Numbered from the stretch's first letter, positions 1 to 9,027 are shown. The stretch is DNA of 64,000 nucleotides from Planctomycetota bacterium (GCA_016191165.1 JACPPF010000037.1:29684-93683), one strand, 5' to 3'. Notes: a model not told the origin generated them from the letters alone. Made by a program: numbers and translations.

Positions 1-1167
1 CGCCTCGGCGACCGGTAAATCGTTGGTGACGTGCAAGATTACCGTGGCGTAGCCCGATTGATCCATGCCATCGGACGCGGCATAGGTGAAGGTGTCGTCG
101 CCCACGTAACCCGCATTGGGCACATAGGTAAAACCACCGTCCGAATTAAACGTTAGCGTGCCGTGCTGGGTTGTCTGGCCCAGGGTCGCGGTCAGCGGAT
201 CGTTTTCGCTGTCGGTGTCGTTCCACAGGACGCCGTTCCAGTCGTCGATGATCAGCGTTTCATCGTGCGGGATCGAATACTCATCGCCCGAGGCGATGGG
301 CGGCTGGTTGGTGACCGTGAAGGTGAGCGTGGCCAGGTTGCTGTCGGCCACGCCGTCCGAGGCGATCACGTTGAAAACATCGGTGCCGGCCCAATCCGTC
401 GGCGCGATGTACGACAGCGTCCCGTCGCCGTTGGACACGAGCTGCCCGTGGCTCGGGGGGCCGTAGATGGAGAACTGGAGTGTGTCGCCGTCGGCGTCGA
501 AAGAGTTGGCGAGCGGGTTGACGTTGCTGATGGTTTGGCCGTGGGCGAGGTTGAACTGCTGGCTCATGATCGACGGGGCCTGATTGGTCACGTTGATCGT
601 GATGGTGGCGTTCATGCTGGTGGCGACGCCGTCGCTGACGTTCACGTCGATGGTGACGGTGCCGACCCAGTTCGCTGCGGGCGTGAAGGTGTACAGCCCG
701 CCGGCGGCCGGGGTGAGCGTGCCGCTCGCGGGGCCGTTGACGATGTTCGCGGTCAGCGTATCACCGTCGGCGTCGTAGGCGTACAGCAGCGGGTTGACGC
801 TGAGATTGCGGTCGTGAATGACCGACAACCATTGGCTCATCGCATTGGGCGTCATGTTCGTGACGTTGAACGACACGGTGCCTTGCGAGGTTTCACCGTT
901 GGCCGCAGCCTCGTAGGTCAGCGAATCGCTGCCGACGTAACCTGCGGCCGGGGTGTACTGGAATGTGCCGTCGCTATTGAGCGTGACGCTGCCGTGGCCG
1001 GGGCCGTTGATGAGCGTGGCCGCGAGCGGGTCCTGGTTGGAGTTGTAATCGTTGGCGAGCACGCTGAGGCCGTTGTAGACGCGATCATGCACAAGCGAAT
1101 AGGAATCCATCATCGCGTTGACGGTGGGCACGATGCGGTCCTCCAGGCGCTCTACACAGAGACGCAC
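1..1167 (-). CDS. Large exported protein with tandem cadherin/Ig-like repeats, LEDR N-terminus (C-terminus outside window)
   Basis: The minus strand stays open from the window edge to a GTG at 1167, preceded by GGAG at a 7-base spacing. The N-terminus reads VRLCVERLEDRIVPTVNAMM; the LEDRxxP motif is typical of large planctomycete exported proteins. About four tandem repeats of roughly 95-105 residues follow. Each contains a D-G-D or N-S-N turn, a GTLTF/GSVTL-type strand, YTPxAGYVGxDxxTY and a closing FxVTNxxP strand, the pattern of cadherin-like/Big_9-type Ig folds. Such proteins are usually surface adhesins or S-layer-like material, but no function can be assigned here. The downstream part is missing. 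A run of nine G on the coding strand lies just upstream; one more G would bring an ATG into frame (see findings). Confidence 0.75.
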   Translation of the reverse strand, partial: MRLCVERLEDRIVPTVNAMMDSYSLVHDRVYNGLSVLANDYNSNQDPLAATLINGPGHGSVTLNSDGTFQYTPAAGYVGSDSLTYEAAANGETSQGTVSFNVTNMTPNAMSQWLSVIHDRNLSVNPLLYAYDADGDTLTANIVNGPASGTLTPAAGGLYTFTPAANWVGTVTIDVNVSDGVATSMNATITINVTNQAPSIMSQQFNLAHGQTISNVNPLANSFDADGDTLQFSIYGPPSHGQLVSNGDGTLSYIAPTDWAGTDVFNVIASDGVADSNLATLTFTVTNQPPIASGDEYSIPHDETLIIDDWNGVLWNDTDSENDPLTATLGQTTQHGTLTFNSDGGFTYVPNAGYVGDDTFTYAASDGMDQSGYATVILHVTNDLPVAEA

Positions 1168-1300
1168 GGAATCGCTCCGCTTGCGCGCGGGGCGGGTATT
1201 AGCGCGCCGCCCCCCCCCAGGTACATGAATTTACCTATCCAGGTGCGCCAGCTGAACATGGTGCGATTCCTTGCTTTTTTGGAAATGAACGGCCTGATAG

Positions 1301-1341
1301 TCGAAGCCCAGGGGTTCGCTGCGCTCACCCCTGGGCTTCGA
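1301..1341. terminator. Perfect 14-bp inverted repeat, terminator/REP-like hairpin
   Basis: Arms 1301-1314 and 1328-1341 are perfectly complementary and enclose the loop TTCGCTGCGCTCA. The hairpin begins just past the stop codon of the exported protein at 1349-2653 and lies upstream of the repeat-protein gene at 1-1167, so it could end transcription between them. Its loop resembles other hairpins in this window (4578-4607, 9971-10033, 46374-46433), so it may be a dispersed repeat rather than a dedicated terminator. Confidence 0.6.
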
Positions 1342-1348
1342 CGGTTGC

Positions 1349-2653
1349 TTATTGCTGAGGCTCGGTGCCGACCTGGGCGTTCAGGGCGATGTTGTAGGTG
1401 GCCAGGGCGGAGTGGATGGCGCGGTAGGCGGCCTCGTCGGCGGCGGTGGCGGAGGCGAAACGCAGACCGCGGGTCACCATGTACTTGGCGATCTCTTGAA
1501 TTGATTTGCCCGATTCGATGTAACGCTGGAAATCCGCCTGCACCGGGGCCTCGCCGCGTTCCAGGGCCACCGTCGCCTCATGGAACTCTTGCAGGAAGCG
1601 CTTGGCGTCCGTGTACTGGGTCGAGGGGACCTCGTTGGCTTTCTTGACGAGTTCTTCGCGCAGTTTGTCAACCTCGGCGCGAATATCCTTGAGGGCGGTC
1701 GCGTCAAGCCGGCCCTTGGTCGCCTCGGTGACGAGACGCTGGATCTGGCCATCGAGCGCCTTTCGCTGCGTGACTGTCATTCGTTCCTGGAGCGCGACCG
1801 GCCAGGTCAATTTGCCGTCGTCGCGGAAAAGGCCCAGGCCGTATTGATTCTTGGTAACATTCAGGTGCTTGAGGATGTCATAGGAAAGCTGCCCGGAGTC
1901 CTGGCTGAGCTTCTGATTGGGGTGCTTGCGGAGATCATCGAGAAGGAAGTTGAGCGACTTGCCGCTGGAGACCTCGCCTGGCAGGGAATTATTCTGAATC
2001 CGGCGCAGCAGGAGTTTCATGTTTTTTTCGAGGACTTCGTTGTAGGACGGGGTGTTGGCCTCGATGTACATTTTGAGGTCGAACGCTTTTTTTCGGGTTT
2101 CAAGCTTGGCCTGGTGCCACTGCTCGCGCATGAGGCGAGCCTGTTCGAGGTTGGTGACCGTGGTGCCATAGGCGCGCATCACGTCGGCGTTCCCCATGAG
2201 GATGGCGCCTTCGCTATTGCCATAGTTGAACCCGTTGTAGGGGCTGTAGGGTAGAATCGGGTTGTACGGATTATAGGGGTTGATGGCCGCTGCCGCGGCG
2301 GGTGAGTAGGGATTGATGGCGCCGTAGCCCGGGGCGCCGGGGGAATAGGGATTGACCGCGCCCACGCCGATCGGCGCGATGGGTGCAATCGGCGCGATCG
2401 GGACATTGTAGGCCGGGTAGTAGGTTGAATTGAAGCCCGGATAGTAATTTGCCCCAAATTGTCCGTAGTTGGCGTTGGCGTAGAACTGATTGGTCGTGTT
2501 GGCCATCAGTTGTTGCGCGTAGAGGTTCTGTTGCGCGGAAAGGTTTTGCGCGTAGGCCAGGTAGGGATTGAATTGCGCGTTCGCAGCCTGAGGGCCGAGC
2601 AAGAAGGCCACGGTCAAGAGCAGCGCACCGAAAGCAATTGTCGAGCGTTTCAT
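1349..2653 (-). CDS. Exported hypothetical protein, Tyr/Pro/Asn-rich N-terminus
   Basis: Start chosen at 2653, where GAGGTGG precedes ATG and the protein begins with the signal peptide MKRSTIAFGALLLTVAFLLG and an ANA-Q cleavage site; an ATG at 2719 would add 22 residues in front of it. The mature protein (about 410 residues) opens with a low-complexity stretch rich in Tyr, Asn, Ala and Pro (residues about 30-135), including short IAPIAP and NPYSP repeats. A mainly helical, charged region follows, with KLETRKKAFDLKMYIE and YTDAKRFLQEFHEATVALE. Proteins of this build are common in Gemmata-like genomes and have no assigned function. No catalytic motif was recognised. It is probably secreted or periplasmic. 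Confidence 0.75.
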   Translation of the reverse strand: MKRSTIAFGALLLTVAFLLGPQAANAQFNPYLAYAQNLSAQQNLYAQQLMANTTNQFYANANYGQFGANYYPGFNSTYYPAYNVPIAPIAPIAPIGVGAVNPYSPGAPGYGAINPYSPAAAAAINPYNPYNPILPYSPYNGFNYGNSEGAILMGNADVMRAYGTTVTNLEQARLMREQWHQAKLETRKKAFDLKMYIEANTPSYNEVLEKNMKLLLRRIQNNSLPGEVSSGKSLNFLLDDLRKHPNQKLSQDSGQLSYDILKHLNVTKNQYGLGLFRDDGKLTWPVALQERMTVTQRKALDGQIQRLVTEATKGRLDATALKDIRAEVDKLREELVKKANEVPSTQYTDAKRFLQEFHEATVALERGEAPVQADFQRYIESGKSIQEIAKYMVTRGLRFASATAADEAAYRAIHSALATYNIALNAQVGTEPQQ

Positions 2654-2853
2654 CGGGCCACCTCGATTGGATGTGGGGTCACCGTTTTCCATACCGATCT
2701 GCCGCAGGGCTTTTTCCATCCTGGGTATTTATTATACTAACGCCACGCCTACGCGATAGCAAGCAATAAATGGCAAAAACGGGAATGTCAACATCCAAGG
2801 GCAGGCGGGTGGAAGTAGGCGGAGCAAATCGAGTGCCATAGGCGTACGTTGTC

Positions 2854-3792
2854 ATGACTATCCTTTTCACCGATCCGCTGTTTCAGCATCACGAGACAGG
2901 CCGCCATCCGGAGCGCCCGGCCCGGCTGGCGGCGATTCAAAGCCGGCTTGAAAACGCAGGTCTCGTGGCGCAATGTGCGAAAGGAGCGTTCACACCCTTG
3001 ACTGCCCAGGCCGTGTGCGAAATTCATACAGCCGAGGTGGTCAAAATCATCCATGAATTGGCGGCCTCGGGCGGCGGCTGGCTTGAGGCGGATACCTTTG
3101 TCAGTGAGAAATCGTTTCAGGTCGCCCTCGCGGCTGCCGGTGCGTGCGTGGCGGCTGTGGATCAGGTCCTTCGGGGCAACGACCGCGCGGCGCTGTGCCT
3201 GGTGCGGCCGCCTGGGCACCATGCGACGCCGGGGCGCAGCATGGGCTTCTGCCTGTTCAACAATATCGCCCTGGCGGCGCATCACGCCCGAAAGGCCTTT
3301 GGTCTGGATCGCATTCTGATCGTGGACTGGGATGTGCATCACGGCAACGGGACACAGGACATCTTCTGGACCGACCCGACCGTGTCGTTTCTAAGCATCC
3401 ATCGTTTCGGCCAGGGTTTCTACCCGGGCAGCGGCGCCGACGACGAAACGGGATCGGGCGCCGGGCTGGGGTTCACGACGAACATTCCGCTGCGGTTCGG
3501 GACCTCGCGGGCCGATTTTCGCGGCGCCTTTCGCAATGCAGTAGAGGGCGCCGCGGATAAGATTAAGCCCGACTTGATCCTCCTCAGCGCCGGCTTCGAC
3601 GCCCATGTGCGGGACCCTATCGGCTCGCTGGGACTGGAATCGGAAGACTTTGCCGAGCTGACCAAAACCCTGCTCGCCATCGCCGCGACCCATGCGCGGG
3701 GTCGGCTCGTCAGCTGTCTGGAAGGTGGTTACAATCTGGAAGCGCTGGCCGAATCGGTGCAGGCGCATCTGGAAGAGTTGTTGAGGCATTAG
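2854..3792 (+). CDS. Histone deacetylase-family (AcuC/acetylpolyamine amidohydrolase-like) protein
   Basis: 312 residues, the usual length for bacterial class II HDAC-like zinc amidohydrolases. The N-terminus has the family signature HHETGRHPERPARL. The catalytic core is visible as RPPGHHATP (tandem His, about residues 118-126), DWDVHHGNGTQDIF (zinc Asp and His, about 160-173), SAGFDAHVRDP (second zinc Asp) and EGGYN (transition-state Tyr near the C-terminus). Such enzymes remove acetyl or other acyl groups from lysine, polyamines or small amides; the substrate cannot be told from sequence. It reads alone on the plus strand, divergent from the exported protein to its left. Confidence 0.92.
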   Translation: MTILFTDPLFQHHETGRHPERPARLAAIQSRLENAGLVAQCAKGAFTPLTAQAVCEIHTAEVVKIIHELAASGGGWLEADTFVSEKSFQVALAAAGACVAAVDQVLRGNDRAALCLVRPPGHHATPGRSMGFCLFNNIALAAHHARKAFGLDRILIVDWDVHHGNGTQDIFWTDPTVSFLSIHRFGQGFYPGSGADDETGSGAGLGFTTNIPLRFGTSRADFRGAFRNAVEGAADKIKPDLILLSAGFDAHVRDPIGSLGLESEDFAELTKTLLAIAATHARGRLVSCLEGGYNLEALAESVQAHLEELLRH

Positions 3793-3888
3793 ATTTAAGT
3801 TTTCGGATTGAACTTTCCGGGCTTGTGCGCCAGCGAAGGTCACCTGCTGGCGCTCACGCGCGGACGAATCGCGAAGGGGGTTTCTGTC

Positions 3889-4572
3889 ATGCGAATCATC
3901 CTGGCCCTGGCCCTGGCGGTGGGGTTATCGAACCGTGGCGTCTCTGGCGCGCCTCCGGTCAAGATCGTCACGCTCGGCGATTCGATCACCCGCGGTGTCC
4001 GCGGCGGCGTCAAGGCCGAAGACACCTTTGCCTACCAACTGCAACAGTCGCTAGCCAAGGAGAATCTCAAGACCAACGTGGTGAACGTCGGCATCGGCGG
4101 CGAGCGGACGGATCAGGCCCTCAATCGGCTCGGTTCCATTCTCAAGCTTCGGCCCAGTATCGTCACGATCATGTACGGCACGAACGACAGCTACGTCGAT
4201 CGCGGCGCCAAGGACGCGCGCATTTCACCCGAAGCCTTTAGAAAGAACCTCGAAAAGTTGATCGCCGATCTTCGCAAAGCCGGTGTAACCCCCATACTGA
4301 TGACCGAGCCACGCTGGGGAGACAAGGCAGGCAAGAACGGCGTCGGCGAACATCCCAACCTGCGCCTGGAACGCTATGTGAAGGTCTGCCGCGAGGTGGC
4401 CGTCAAAACCAAGACACCGCTGGTCGATCACTTCGCCCACTGGACGGCGGCCAACAGCAAGGGCACCGACATCGGCACGTGGACGACCGATCAATGCCAC
4501 CCGAACCCGCGCGGCCACGCCGAAATCACCAAACTCATGCTTCCCACCGTGCGCGGCGCACTCAGAAAATGA
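3889..4572 (+). CDS. Exported SGNH/GDSL hydrolase
   Basis: Start set at 3889, where GAAGGGGG precedes ATG and a signal peptide follows (MRIILALALAVGLS, cleavage near VSGA). All SGNH blocks are present: block I VTLGDSITRG with the nucleophile Ser, block II Gly in GIGGERTDQ, block III Asn in YGTNDSY, and block V DQCHPNPRGH with catalytic Asp and His. At 227 residues it matches compact TesA/rhamnogalacturonan-acetylesterase-like enzymes, which hydrolyse esters on lipids or polysaccharides. Substrate unknown. It lies 97 bases after the HDAC-like gene on the same strand and may share its transcript. Confidence 0.9.
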   Translation: MRIILALALAVGLSNRGVSGAPPVKIVTLGDSITRGVRGGVKAEDTFAYQLQQSLAKENLKTNVVNVGIGGERTDQALNRLGSILKLRPSIVTIMYGTNDSYVDRGAKDARISPEAFRKNLEKLIADLRKAGVTPILMTEPRWGDKAGKNGVGEHPNLRLERYVKVCREVAVKTKTPLVDHFAHWTAANSKGTDIGTWTTDQCHPNPRGHAEITKLMLPTVRGALRK

Positions 4573-4575
4573 TTC

Positions 4576-4607
4576 GCGAAGCCCGCGGGTAAGCGCAGCG
4601 AACCCGC
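4576..4607. repeat. Hairpin repeat with AAGCGCAGCGA loop
   Basis: CGCGGGT and ACCCGCG pair around the loop AAGCGCAGCGA just past the SGNH hydrolase stop. The loop is close to the reverse complement of the loop at 1315-1327, although the stems differ. This fits a family of small palindromic repeats. Confidence 0.5.
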
Positions 4608-4629
4608 GCGATCCGGATTCAGGAATACC

Positions 4630-5280
4630 ATGACCATCACTGTCGACCAGATGCGCGAATCCTTCTACAGCGCAGTCGTTTGCGACGCGCTGGACGCCGC
4701 GGGTTTTCCGCGCCAGTCGCCGCGCGTCCAGCTTCGGCCCCTGACAGGGTCTGGCGTTCTCGTCGGCCGTTGCAAGACCACGCTGTGGGCGGACATGGCC
4801 CATGCCGATCCGAACCCGTATGAACTGGAACTGCGAGCGGTGGATAGTTGCGAGCCGGACAACGTCCTGATCGCCGCTGCCGCGGGTTCGATGCGTTCCG
4901 GCATCTGGGGCGAGTTGCTGACGACTGCCGCGCGCAATCAGGGCTGCGTCGGCGCGATCATTGACGGCGCGATCCGGGACGTGACCAAGATCCGTGCCCT
5001 GCAGTTTCCGGTTTTCGCCCTGGGCACGTGTATCTACGACAGCAAGGATCGGCAGCGCGTCATCGACATCGACGTGGTGGTCGAGATCGACGGGGTGCGA
5101 TTCGAACCGGGTGATCTCGTCATCGCGGATGAGGACGGCGTGGTCGTCGTGCCGCGCGCGGTCGAGGACAAGGTCGTGCAAGCCGCCTGGGAGAAGGTCC
5201 ACGCGGAGAACGCGGTGCGCGACGCGATTCGCGGCGGCATGAAGGCGACGGAAGTGTTTCGCAAATATGGCGTGTTGTAG
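4630..5280 (+). CDS. RraA / HMG-aldolase family protein
   Basis: 216 residues, full length for the RraA-like fold. The family core is GELLTTAARNQGCVGAIIDG followed by AIRD, with the Arg-Asp pair that binds metal and pyruvate/oxaloacetate in class II HMG/CHA aldolases; GDLVIADEDGVVVVPR near the C-terminus is the other signature. Members act as 4-hydroxy-4-methyl-2-oxoglutarate aldolases or oxaloacetate decarboxylases, or as RNase E inhibitors in enterobacteria. Old annotations call them demethylmenaquinone methyltransferases. The first is more likely here, but the substrate is not known. A second, longer paralogue sits at 16351-17103. Confidence 0.85.
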   Translation: MTITVDQMRESFYSAVVCDALDAAGFPRQSPRVQLRPLTGSGVLVGRCKTTLWADMAHADPNPYELELRAVDSCEPDNVLIAAAAGSMRSGIWGELLTTAARNQGCVGAIIDGAIRDVTKIRALQFPVFALGTCIYDSKDRQRVIDIDVVVEIDGVRFEPGDLVIADEDGVVVVPRAVEDKVVQAAWEKVHAENAVRDAIRGGMKATEVFRKYGVL

Positions 5281-5346
5281 ATCGCAAATTCCATTTCGGT
5301 GAGCGTCGGGCCACGGCGTCCGGACCCGCCCCGCGCCCTGGACGGG

Positions 5347-6342
5347 TCATTGATCTCGATGAACGACCCGCTCCGCCAGCGACTCCAGCACGGTTCGGCC
5401 CGGCGATGGGGGCAAACAGTCGAGTTCGCGCAGTGCCGACGACGCAAACGCGTCCGCTTTGCCACGCGCGTATTCCAGTGAACCGGCCGCGTGCAACTGG
5501 GGCAAGAGGGATTCGCGCTTGTGATTGCCCGCCGCCGTCAGGATCGAACGAACGCGCAGCGCCTGCTCTGCCGGGGCCGTTTGCATTAAATGAATCACAG
5601 GCAGGGTCAGTTTCTGTTGTTCCAGATCGGTGCCAAGCGATTTGCCCGCCAGCGTTTCCTCGCCAACCAAATCGAGCAGATCATCCGCGATCTGAAACGC
5701 CATGCCGAGCGCCCGGCCATAATTCGTCAGGCATTCAACGTCCCGCTCGGGCATGTCCGCGTAAACGGCGCCGAGCTTGCAACAACAGGCGGTCAACTCG
5801 GCGGTCTTGGCATCGATGATTTCGAGATATTCATCCTCGCTCAAATCCAGAACGCCGCGCCGGCACAGCTGATGCACTTCGCCCTCGCACAGGCGATTCG
5901 TCGATTCGCCGATGATCCGGCATGCACGCACGTCGCCCAGGGTGCTGGAAAGGTGGAAGGCGCGCGTAAAGAGAAGGTCGCCGAGCATGATGCTGGATTG
6001 ATTACCCCACAGCGAGTTGACGGTCGGCACATGGCGCCGCACCGATGCGCTGTCGAGAACATCGTCGTGAACCAGCGTCGCGGTGTGGATCATCTCCACG
6101 ACCGCTGCCAGTACATGATGCTCGGGCCTCACCTTGCCGCAGGCGCGCGCGGTCAGCAGAAGGAGCGCCGGCCGCAGACGTTTGCCCTTGTAGTGCGCCA
6201 GATGAGCCAGCAAGCGATCCACCCCGGGACGGGTGCTGTCGAGATTTTCTTGCAGAACGCGTTCGACCTCGGCCAAATCGCCGGCGATAGGAGCGAACAA
6301 AGCAGCCGCACGCGGCTTCAATGGCGTCAGCGTTGCACTCAT
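5347..6342 (-). CDS. Polyprenyl (trans-isoprenyl) diphosphate synthase
   Basis: 331 residues with both aspartate-rich motifs: DDVLD (first, after LVHDDVLDSASVRRHVPT, about residues 93-97) and DDLLD (second, in FQIADDLLDLVGEE, about 218-222). KGKRLRPALLLL is the usual substrate-binding block. These enzymes condense isopentenyl diphosphate onto an allylic primer to make all-trans chains for quinones or carotenoids. Chain length cannot be read confidently. It resembles octaprenyl/heptaprenyl synthases (IspB/HepT) in length and motif context. It ends 67 bases from the convergent RraA gene. Confidence 0.93.
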   Translation of the reverse strand: MSATLTPLKPRAAALFAPIAGDLAEVERVLQENLDSTRPGVDRLLAHLAHYKGKRLRPALLLLTARACGKVRPEHHVLAAVVEMIHTATLVHDDVLDSASVRRHVPTVNSLWGNQSSIMLGDLLFTRAFHLSSTLGDVRACRIIGESTNRLCEGEVHQLCRRGVLDLSEDEYLEIIDAKTAELTACCCKLGAVYADMPERDVECLTNYGRALGMAFQIADDLLDLVGEETLAGKSLGTDLEQQKLTLPVIHLMQTAPAEQALRVRSILTAAGNHKRESLLPQLHAAGSLEYARGKADAFASSALRELDCLPPSPGRTVLESLAERVVHRDQ

Positions 6343-6370
6343 AAAAACTCCCGCCCGGGTTCGGCACGTC

Positions 6371-6417
6371 CGAGCCTGAAGCGTAAGCGAAGGTCACCCT
6401 TGCTTGCGCCTCAGCCC
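6371..6417. repeat. Imperfect inverted repeat of the GAAGCGTAAGCGA family
   Basis: The left arm AGCCTGAAGCGTAAGCGAAG is largely complementary to the right arm CCTTGCTTGCGCCTCAGCC. It lies between the polyprenyl synthase start and moaC. The motif recurs at 9971-10033 and 46374-46433. Confidence 0.55.
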
Positions 6418-6565
6418 TGGAACATGTAGCCAATCGATCCCTTCGCGCCCGCCCACGGCAAGCGGCCAAGCGAACAACCGCAAACCGTGGGGCGCCATAA
6501 CGGTCGGCCCGGGGATTTCTGAATTTTCAAATCTATTTGAATATTAGAAAGGTCGTCAAACAGCG

Positions 6566-7042
6566 TCAATCGGCGCGCGTGAAGTGTCCGCTCTTGCCGC
6601 CCGATTTTTCTTCCAGGCGGACGCGCTCGATCGTCATACCGCGATCGACCGATTTGCACATATCGTAAACCGTCAGGGCGGCAACGCTGGCGGCGGTCAA
6701 GGCCTCCATCTCCACGCCGGTGCGGCCCAAGACGCGGACGACAGCCTCGATCAGGAGGGTATCGTCTGCTTCGAAACGAAAGTCGATGGTGGCGCCCGTG
6801 ATGGGGAGGGGATGACAAAGCGGAATCAACTCGCCCGTGCGTTTGGCGGCCATGATGCCCGCCAGGCGAGCGACTTCCAGGACGTCCCCCTTGGCCAGCC
6901 CTCGGTCGCGGATGAGCCGCGCGGTCGCGAGGGCCATCTTCATCCGGGCGCTGGCGCGCGCTTCACGCAGCGTCTCGGGTTTGGCGCTGGTATCCACCAT
7001 GCGGCTCGCGCCGGCTTCGTCGAAGTGGGTGAGTTCGCTCAT
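6566..7042 (-). CDS. moaC: Cyclic pyranopterin monophosphate synthase MoaC
   Basis: 158 residues, standard MoaC length. The protein opens with the family pattern LTHFDEAGASRMVDTSAK and contains ELIPLCHPLPITGA (about residues 70-83) and MEALTAASVAALTVYDMCKS with the catalytic Lys in MCKSVDRGM (about 130). MoaC converts the MoaA product to cyclic pyranopterin monophosphate in molybdenum-cofactor synthesis. Its start overlaps the stop of the YdjY-domain lipoprotein gene by four bases (ATGA), so the two are translationally coupled. No other moa gene is in the window. Confidence 0.95.
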   Translation of the reverse strand: MSELTHFDEAGASRMVDTSAKPETLREARASARMKMALATARLIRDRGLAKGDVLEVARLAGIMAAKRTGELIPLCHPLPITGATIDFRFEADDTLLIEAVVRVLGRTGVEMEALTAASVAALTVYDMCKSVDRGMTIERVRLEEKSGGKSGHFTRAD

Positions 7043-7851
7043 TTCTTCTTCTTGGCCACCGGTTCCAGCACGAGGGTTACCGGCGTGCCCTTGGCCGGGA
7101 TGCGCTCGGTGTGGGCCTCGAATGCCAGATCGTCGTTATCCTTGGTGCTGACGAACGGAACATCGAGGCAGGACGTCTCAAAATTGACGACGCTGATCAT
7201 ATCGCCGACGTTGGCCCCGTAGTAGGGTTTCTTCTTATCCTCCGGATTCGGCGTCAACGTGCTGCCGGCGAAGACCCAGTCCGTGGGAAAATCCTTCTTC
7301 GTTTTGAAGCTACGAATCCATTGCTGGGCGGGCACACGTACGTCTTTCCCCTTGACCTTGTATTCAAGATAGATCTTGATCAACGTGCCGGTCGGGGCAG
7401 TGACTTTCGGCCGAAATTGCACCGGCGTGCCCGCCTCCGCGCCGGCGAGGGTCAACGCCAGGTGAAGTTCGCGGCCATCGATGTCGGCGGCCAGGACGGC
7501 CTCGTGTTCCTTGGTGCGTTTCTTCGTCAAGAGTTGTTCGAGCAGCCCCTTGCGCAAGCACACCTCGGCCTCGATGCGGACGCGGCGCTTGGCGCCATCG
7601 ATTTCCAGGGACACATTTTTGCCCACGGGAACGCGCTTGACCTTGGACGCCGCCTTCGGCTCCGCCTTTTTTTCGCCGGCTTGCTCGTGAACTTCCGAGG
7701 AGACCTCTTCGGTTCTCGGCACACAGCCGATTAGCGCCGGCGCCAGCAGGAATGCAATCCCGATCGCAAGATTTTGCGACGTTGCGCGGAAGCGTTGCCA
7801 ACGGCGCTTCTGCGAGACGTCGCCAACCTGGCTTTTAACTTTTCGATGCAT
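7039..7851 (-). CDS. YdjY-domain lipoprotein, hypothetical
   Basis: 270 residues; AGGAG precedes ATG at 7851. An extended positively charged N-terminus leads into LAIGIAFLLAPALIGC, a lipobox ending at about Cys43, so it is probably a lipoprotein. A Lys/Glu-rich linker follows. The domain from about residue 75 has CLRKGLLEQLLTKKRTKEHE and LAADIDGRELHLALTLAGAE, matching the planctomycete YdjY domain; the conserved Cys-Leu near KGLLEQLL and DNDDLAF are seen. Function is unknown in the family. The tail is KKKK. It is co-transcribed with moaC (four-base overlap), but no functional link to molybdopterin is evident. Confidence 0.8.
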   Translation of the reverse strand: MHRKVKSQVGDVSQKRRWQRFRATSQNLAIGIAFLLAPALIGCVPRTEEVSSEVHEQAGEKKAEPKAASKVKRVPVGKNVSLEIDGAKRRVRIEAEVCLRKGLLEQLLTKKRTKEHEAVLAADIDGRELHLALTLAGAEAGTPVQFRPKVTAPTGTLIKIYLEYKVKGKDVRVPAQQWIRSFKTKKDFPTDWVFAGSTLTPNPEDKKKPYYGANVGDMISVVNFETSCLDVPFVSTKDNDDLAFEAHTERIPAKGTPVTLVLEPVAKKKK

Positions 7852-7872
7852 GAGTGAAACTCCTGTAAACGG

Positions 7873-9006
7873 TTAACCGCGTTCCGCAATCGCTCGCACT
7901 TGCCGTTCCTCGGGCCCGGTGTAGAGCCCGCGTGGCCGCATGATGCGATTGCGCGCCAGTTGTTCGATCACGTGCGCCGCCCAGCCGGTGACGCGCGAGG
8001 CGACGAAGAACGGCGTGTAGAGCGACACCTCCAATCCCATCGCGTGATACAGCCGCCCGGCCGGCCAATCGAGATTTGGGAAAAGGTTCTTCTCGGTCTC
8101 CATCACCTTTTCGATGATCTCGGCCGCCGTTTCCCACTGCGTCGTGCCGGCGCGCTGGGCCGCCTGTTTGGCGTATTCCTTGAGCACGCGAGCTCGAACG
8201 TCGCCGTGTTTGTAAACGCGATGCCCGAAGCCCATCACTTTATGCTTGCGTGCGAGTGCGTCGCGGATCCACTTCTCGGCCTGGTCAGGTCCGCCGGTCG
8301 CGAGCAGGAGGTCCATCACTTTCTCGTTGGCCCCGCCGTGCAGCGGCCCCTTGAGCGCGCCAATCGCGCCGACGATGCTCGCGTGCATGTCGGCCTCGGT
8401 CGAGCAGATCACGCGCGCGGCAAACGTCGAGGCGTTGAACTCGTGTTCCGCGTAGAGGATCAGCGACACGTCGAACGCCTTCGTGTCAAACGCATCCGGC
8501 GCCCTGCCGCTCAGCATGAACAACATGTTGGCGGCGAAACCAAGCTCCGATTTCGGCGCCACGACCGCCTGACCCTTCGTCGCGCGATAATACTCCGCGA
8601 TGATCAGCGGAATCTGGGCCAGCAGGCGCTCAGCCTTGCGCAGATTGGCGGCGGCGCCATTGTCGCCGAGGTCCGGATCGTAATGCGCCAGCATGCTGAC
8701 GCCAGTGCGCAGCACATCCATCGGCACCGCGTCCTTTGGCAGCTTCGTCAGCAACTCGCTCAAGGCAGCAGGCAACTTCTGTGCCGTGGCCAATCGATTG
8801 TTGAAATCGGCGAGTTGCGCCGTGGTCGGGAGTTCGCCGTGCAGGAGCAGGAAAGCGACCTCGTCGAAGCTGGTTTTCTCCGCCAGTTCGACAACGGGGT
8901 AGCCGCGATAGCGCAGCCCGCCGGCGATGGTGGAGATGGCCGTCTCGCCGGCGATGACGCCTTCGAGGCCAGGGGAGTAGGTTTCGGTGGGGGTGGTCAT
9001 GGTCAT
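7873..9006 (-). CDS. Citrate synthase
   Basis: 377 residues from ATG 9006 (a second ATG lies at 9000); the family is usually 370-430 residues. The core shows GPLHGGANEKVMDLL, MGFGHRVYKHGDVRA (catalytic His) and FPNLDWPAGRLYHAMGL with the catalytic Asp, then the C-terminal TGPEERQ. It condenses oxaloacetate with acetyl-CoA at the entry of the TCA cycle. The short type could also be a 2-methylcitrate synthase; no prp genes are nearby. The reading frame is open upstream to 9300, but those 98 codons are the tail of a broken PIN toxin gene, not part of citrate synthase. GAGCAGAAG gives only a weak ribosome-binding site. Confidence 0.93.
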   Translation of the reverse strand: MTMTTPTETYSPGLEGVIAGETAISTIAGGLRYRGYPVVELAEKTSFDEVAFLLLHGELPTTAQLADFNNRLATAQKLPAALSELLTKLPKDAVPMDVLRTGVSMLAHYDPDLGDNGAAANLRKAERLLAQIPLIIAEYYRATKGQAVVAPKSELGFAANMLFMLSGRAPDAFDTKAFDVSLILYAEHEFNASTFAARVICSTEADMHASIVGAIGALKGPLHGGANEKVMDLLLATGGPDQAEKWIRDALARKHKVMGFGHRVYKHGDVRARVLKEYAKQAAQRAGTTQWETAAEIIEKVMETEKNLFPNLDWPAGRLYHAMGLEVSLYTPFFVASRVTGWAAHVIEQLARNRIMRPRGLYTGPEERQVRAIAERG

Positions 9007-9027
9007 CTTCTGCTCGGGTGGCAAATG

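Noticed and set aside
163..1647. Long plus-strand open frame over the repeat-protein region
   Set aside because: It mirrors the minus-strand repeat gene; residues are Arg/Val/Gly-rich with no motif, and the minus strand has clear tandem domains.
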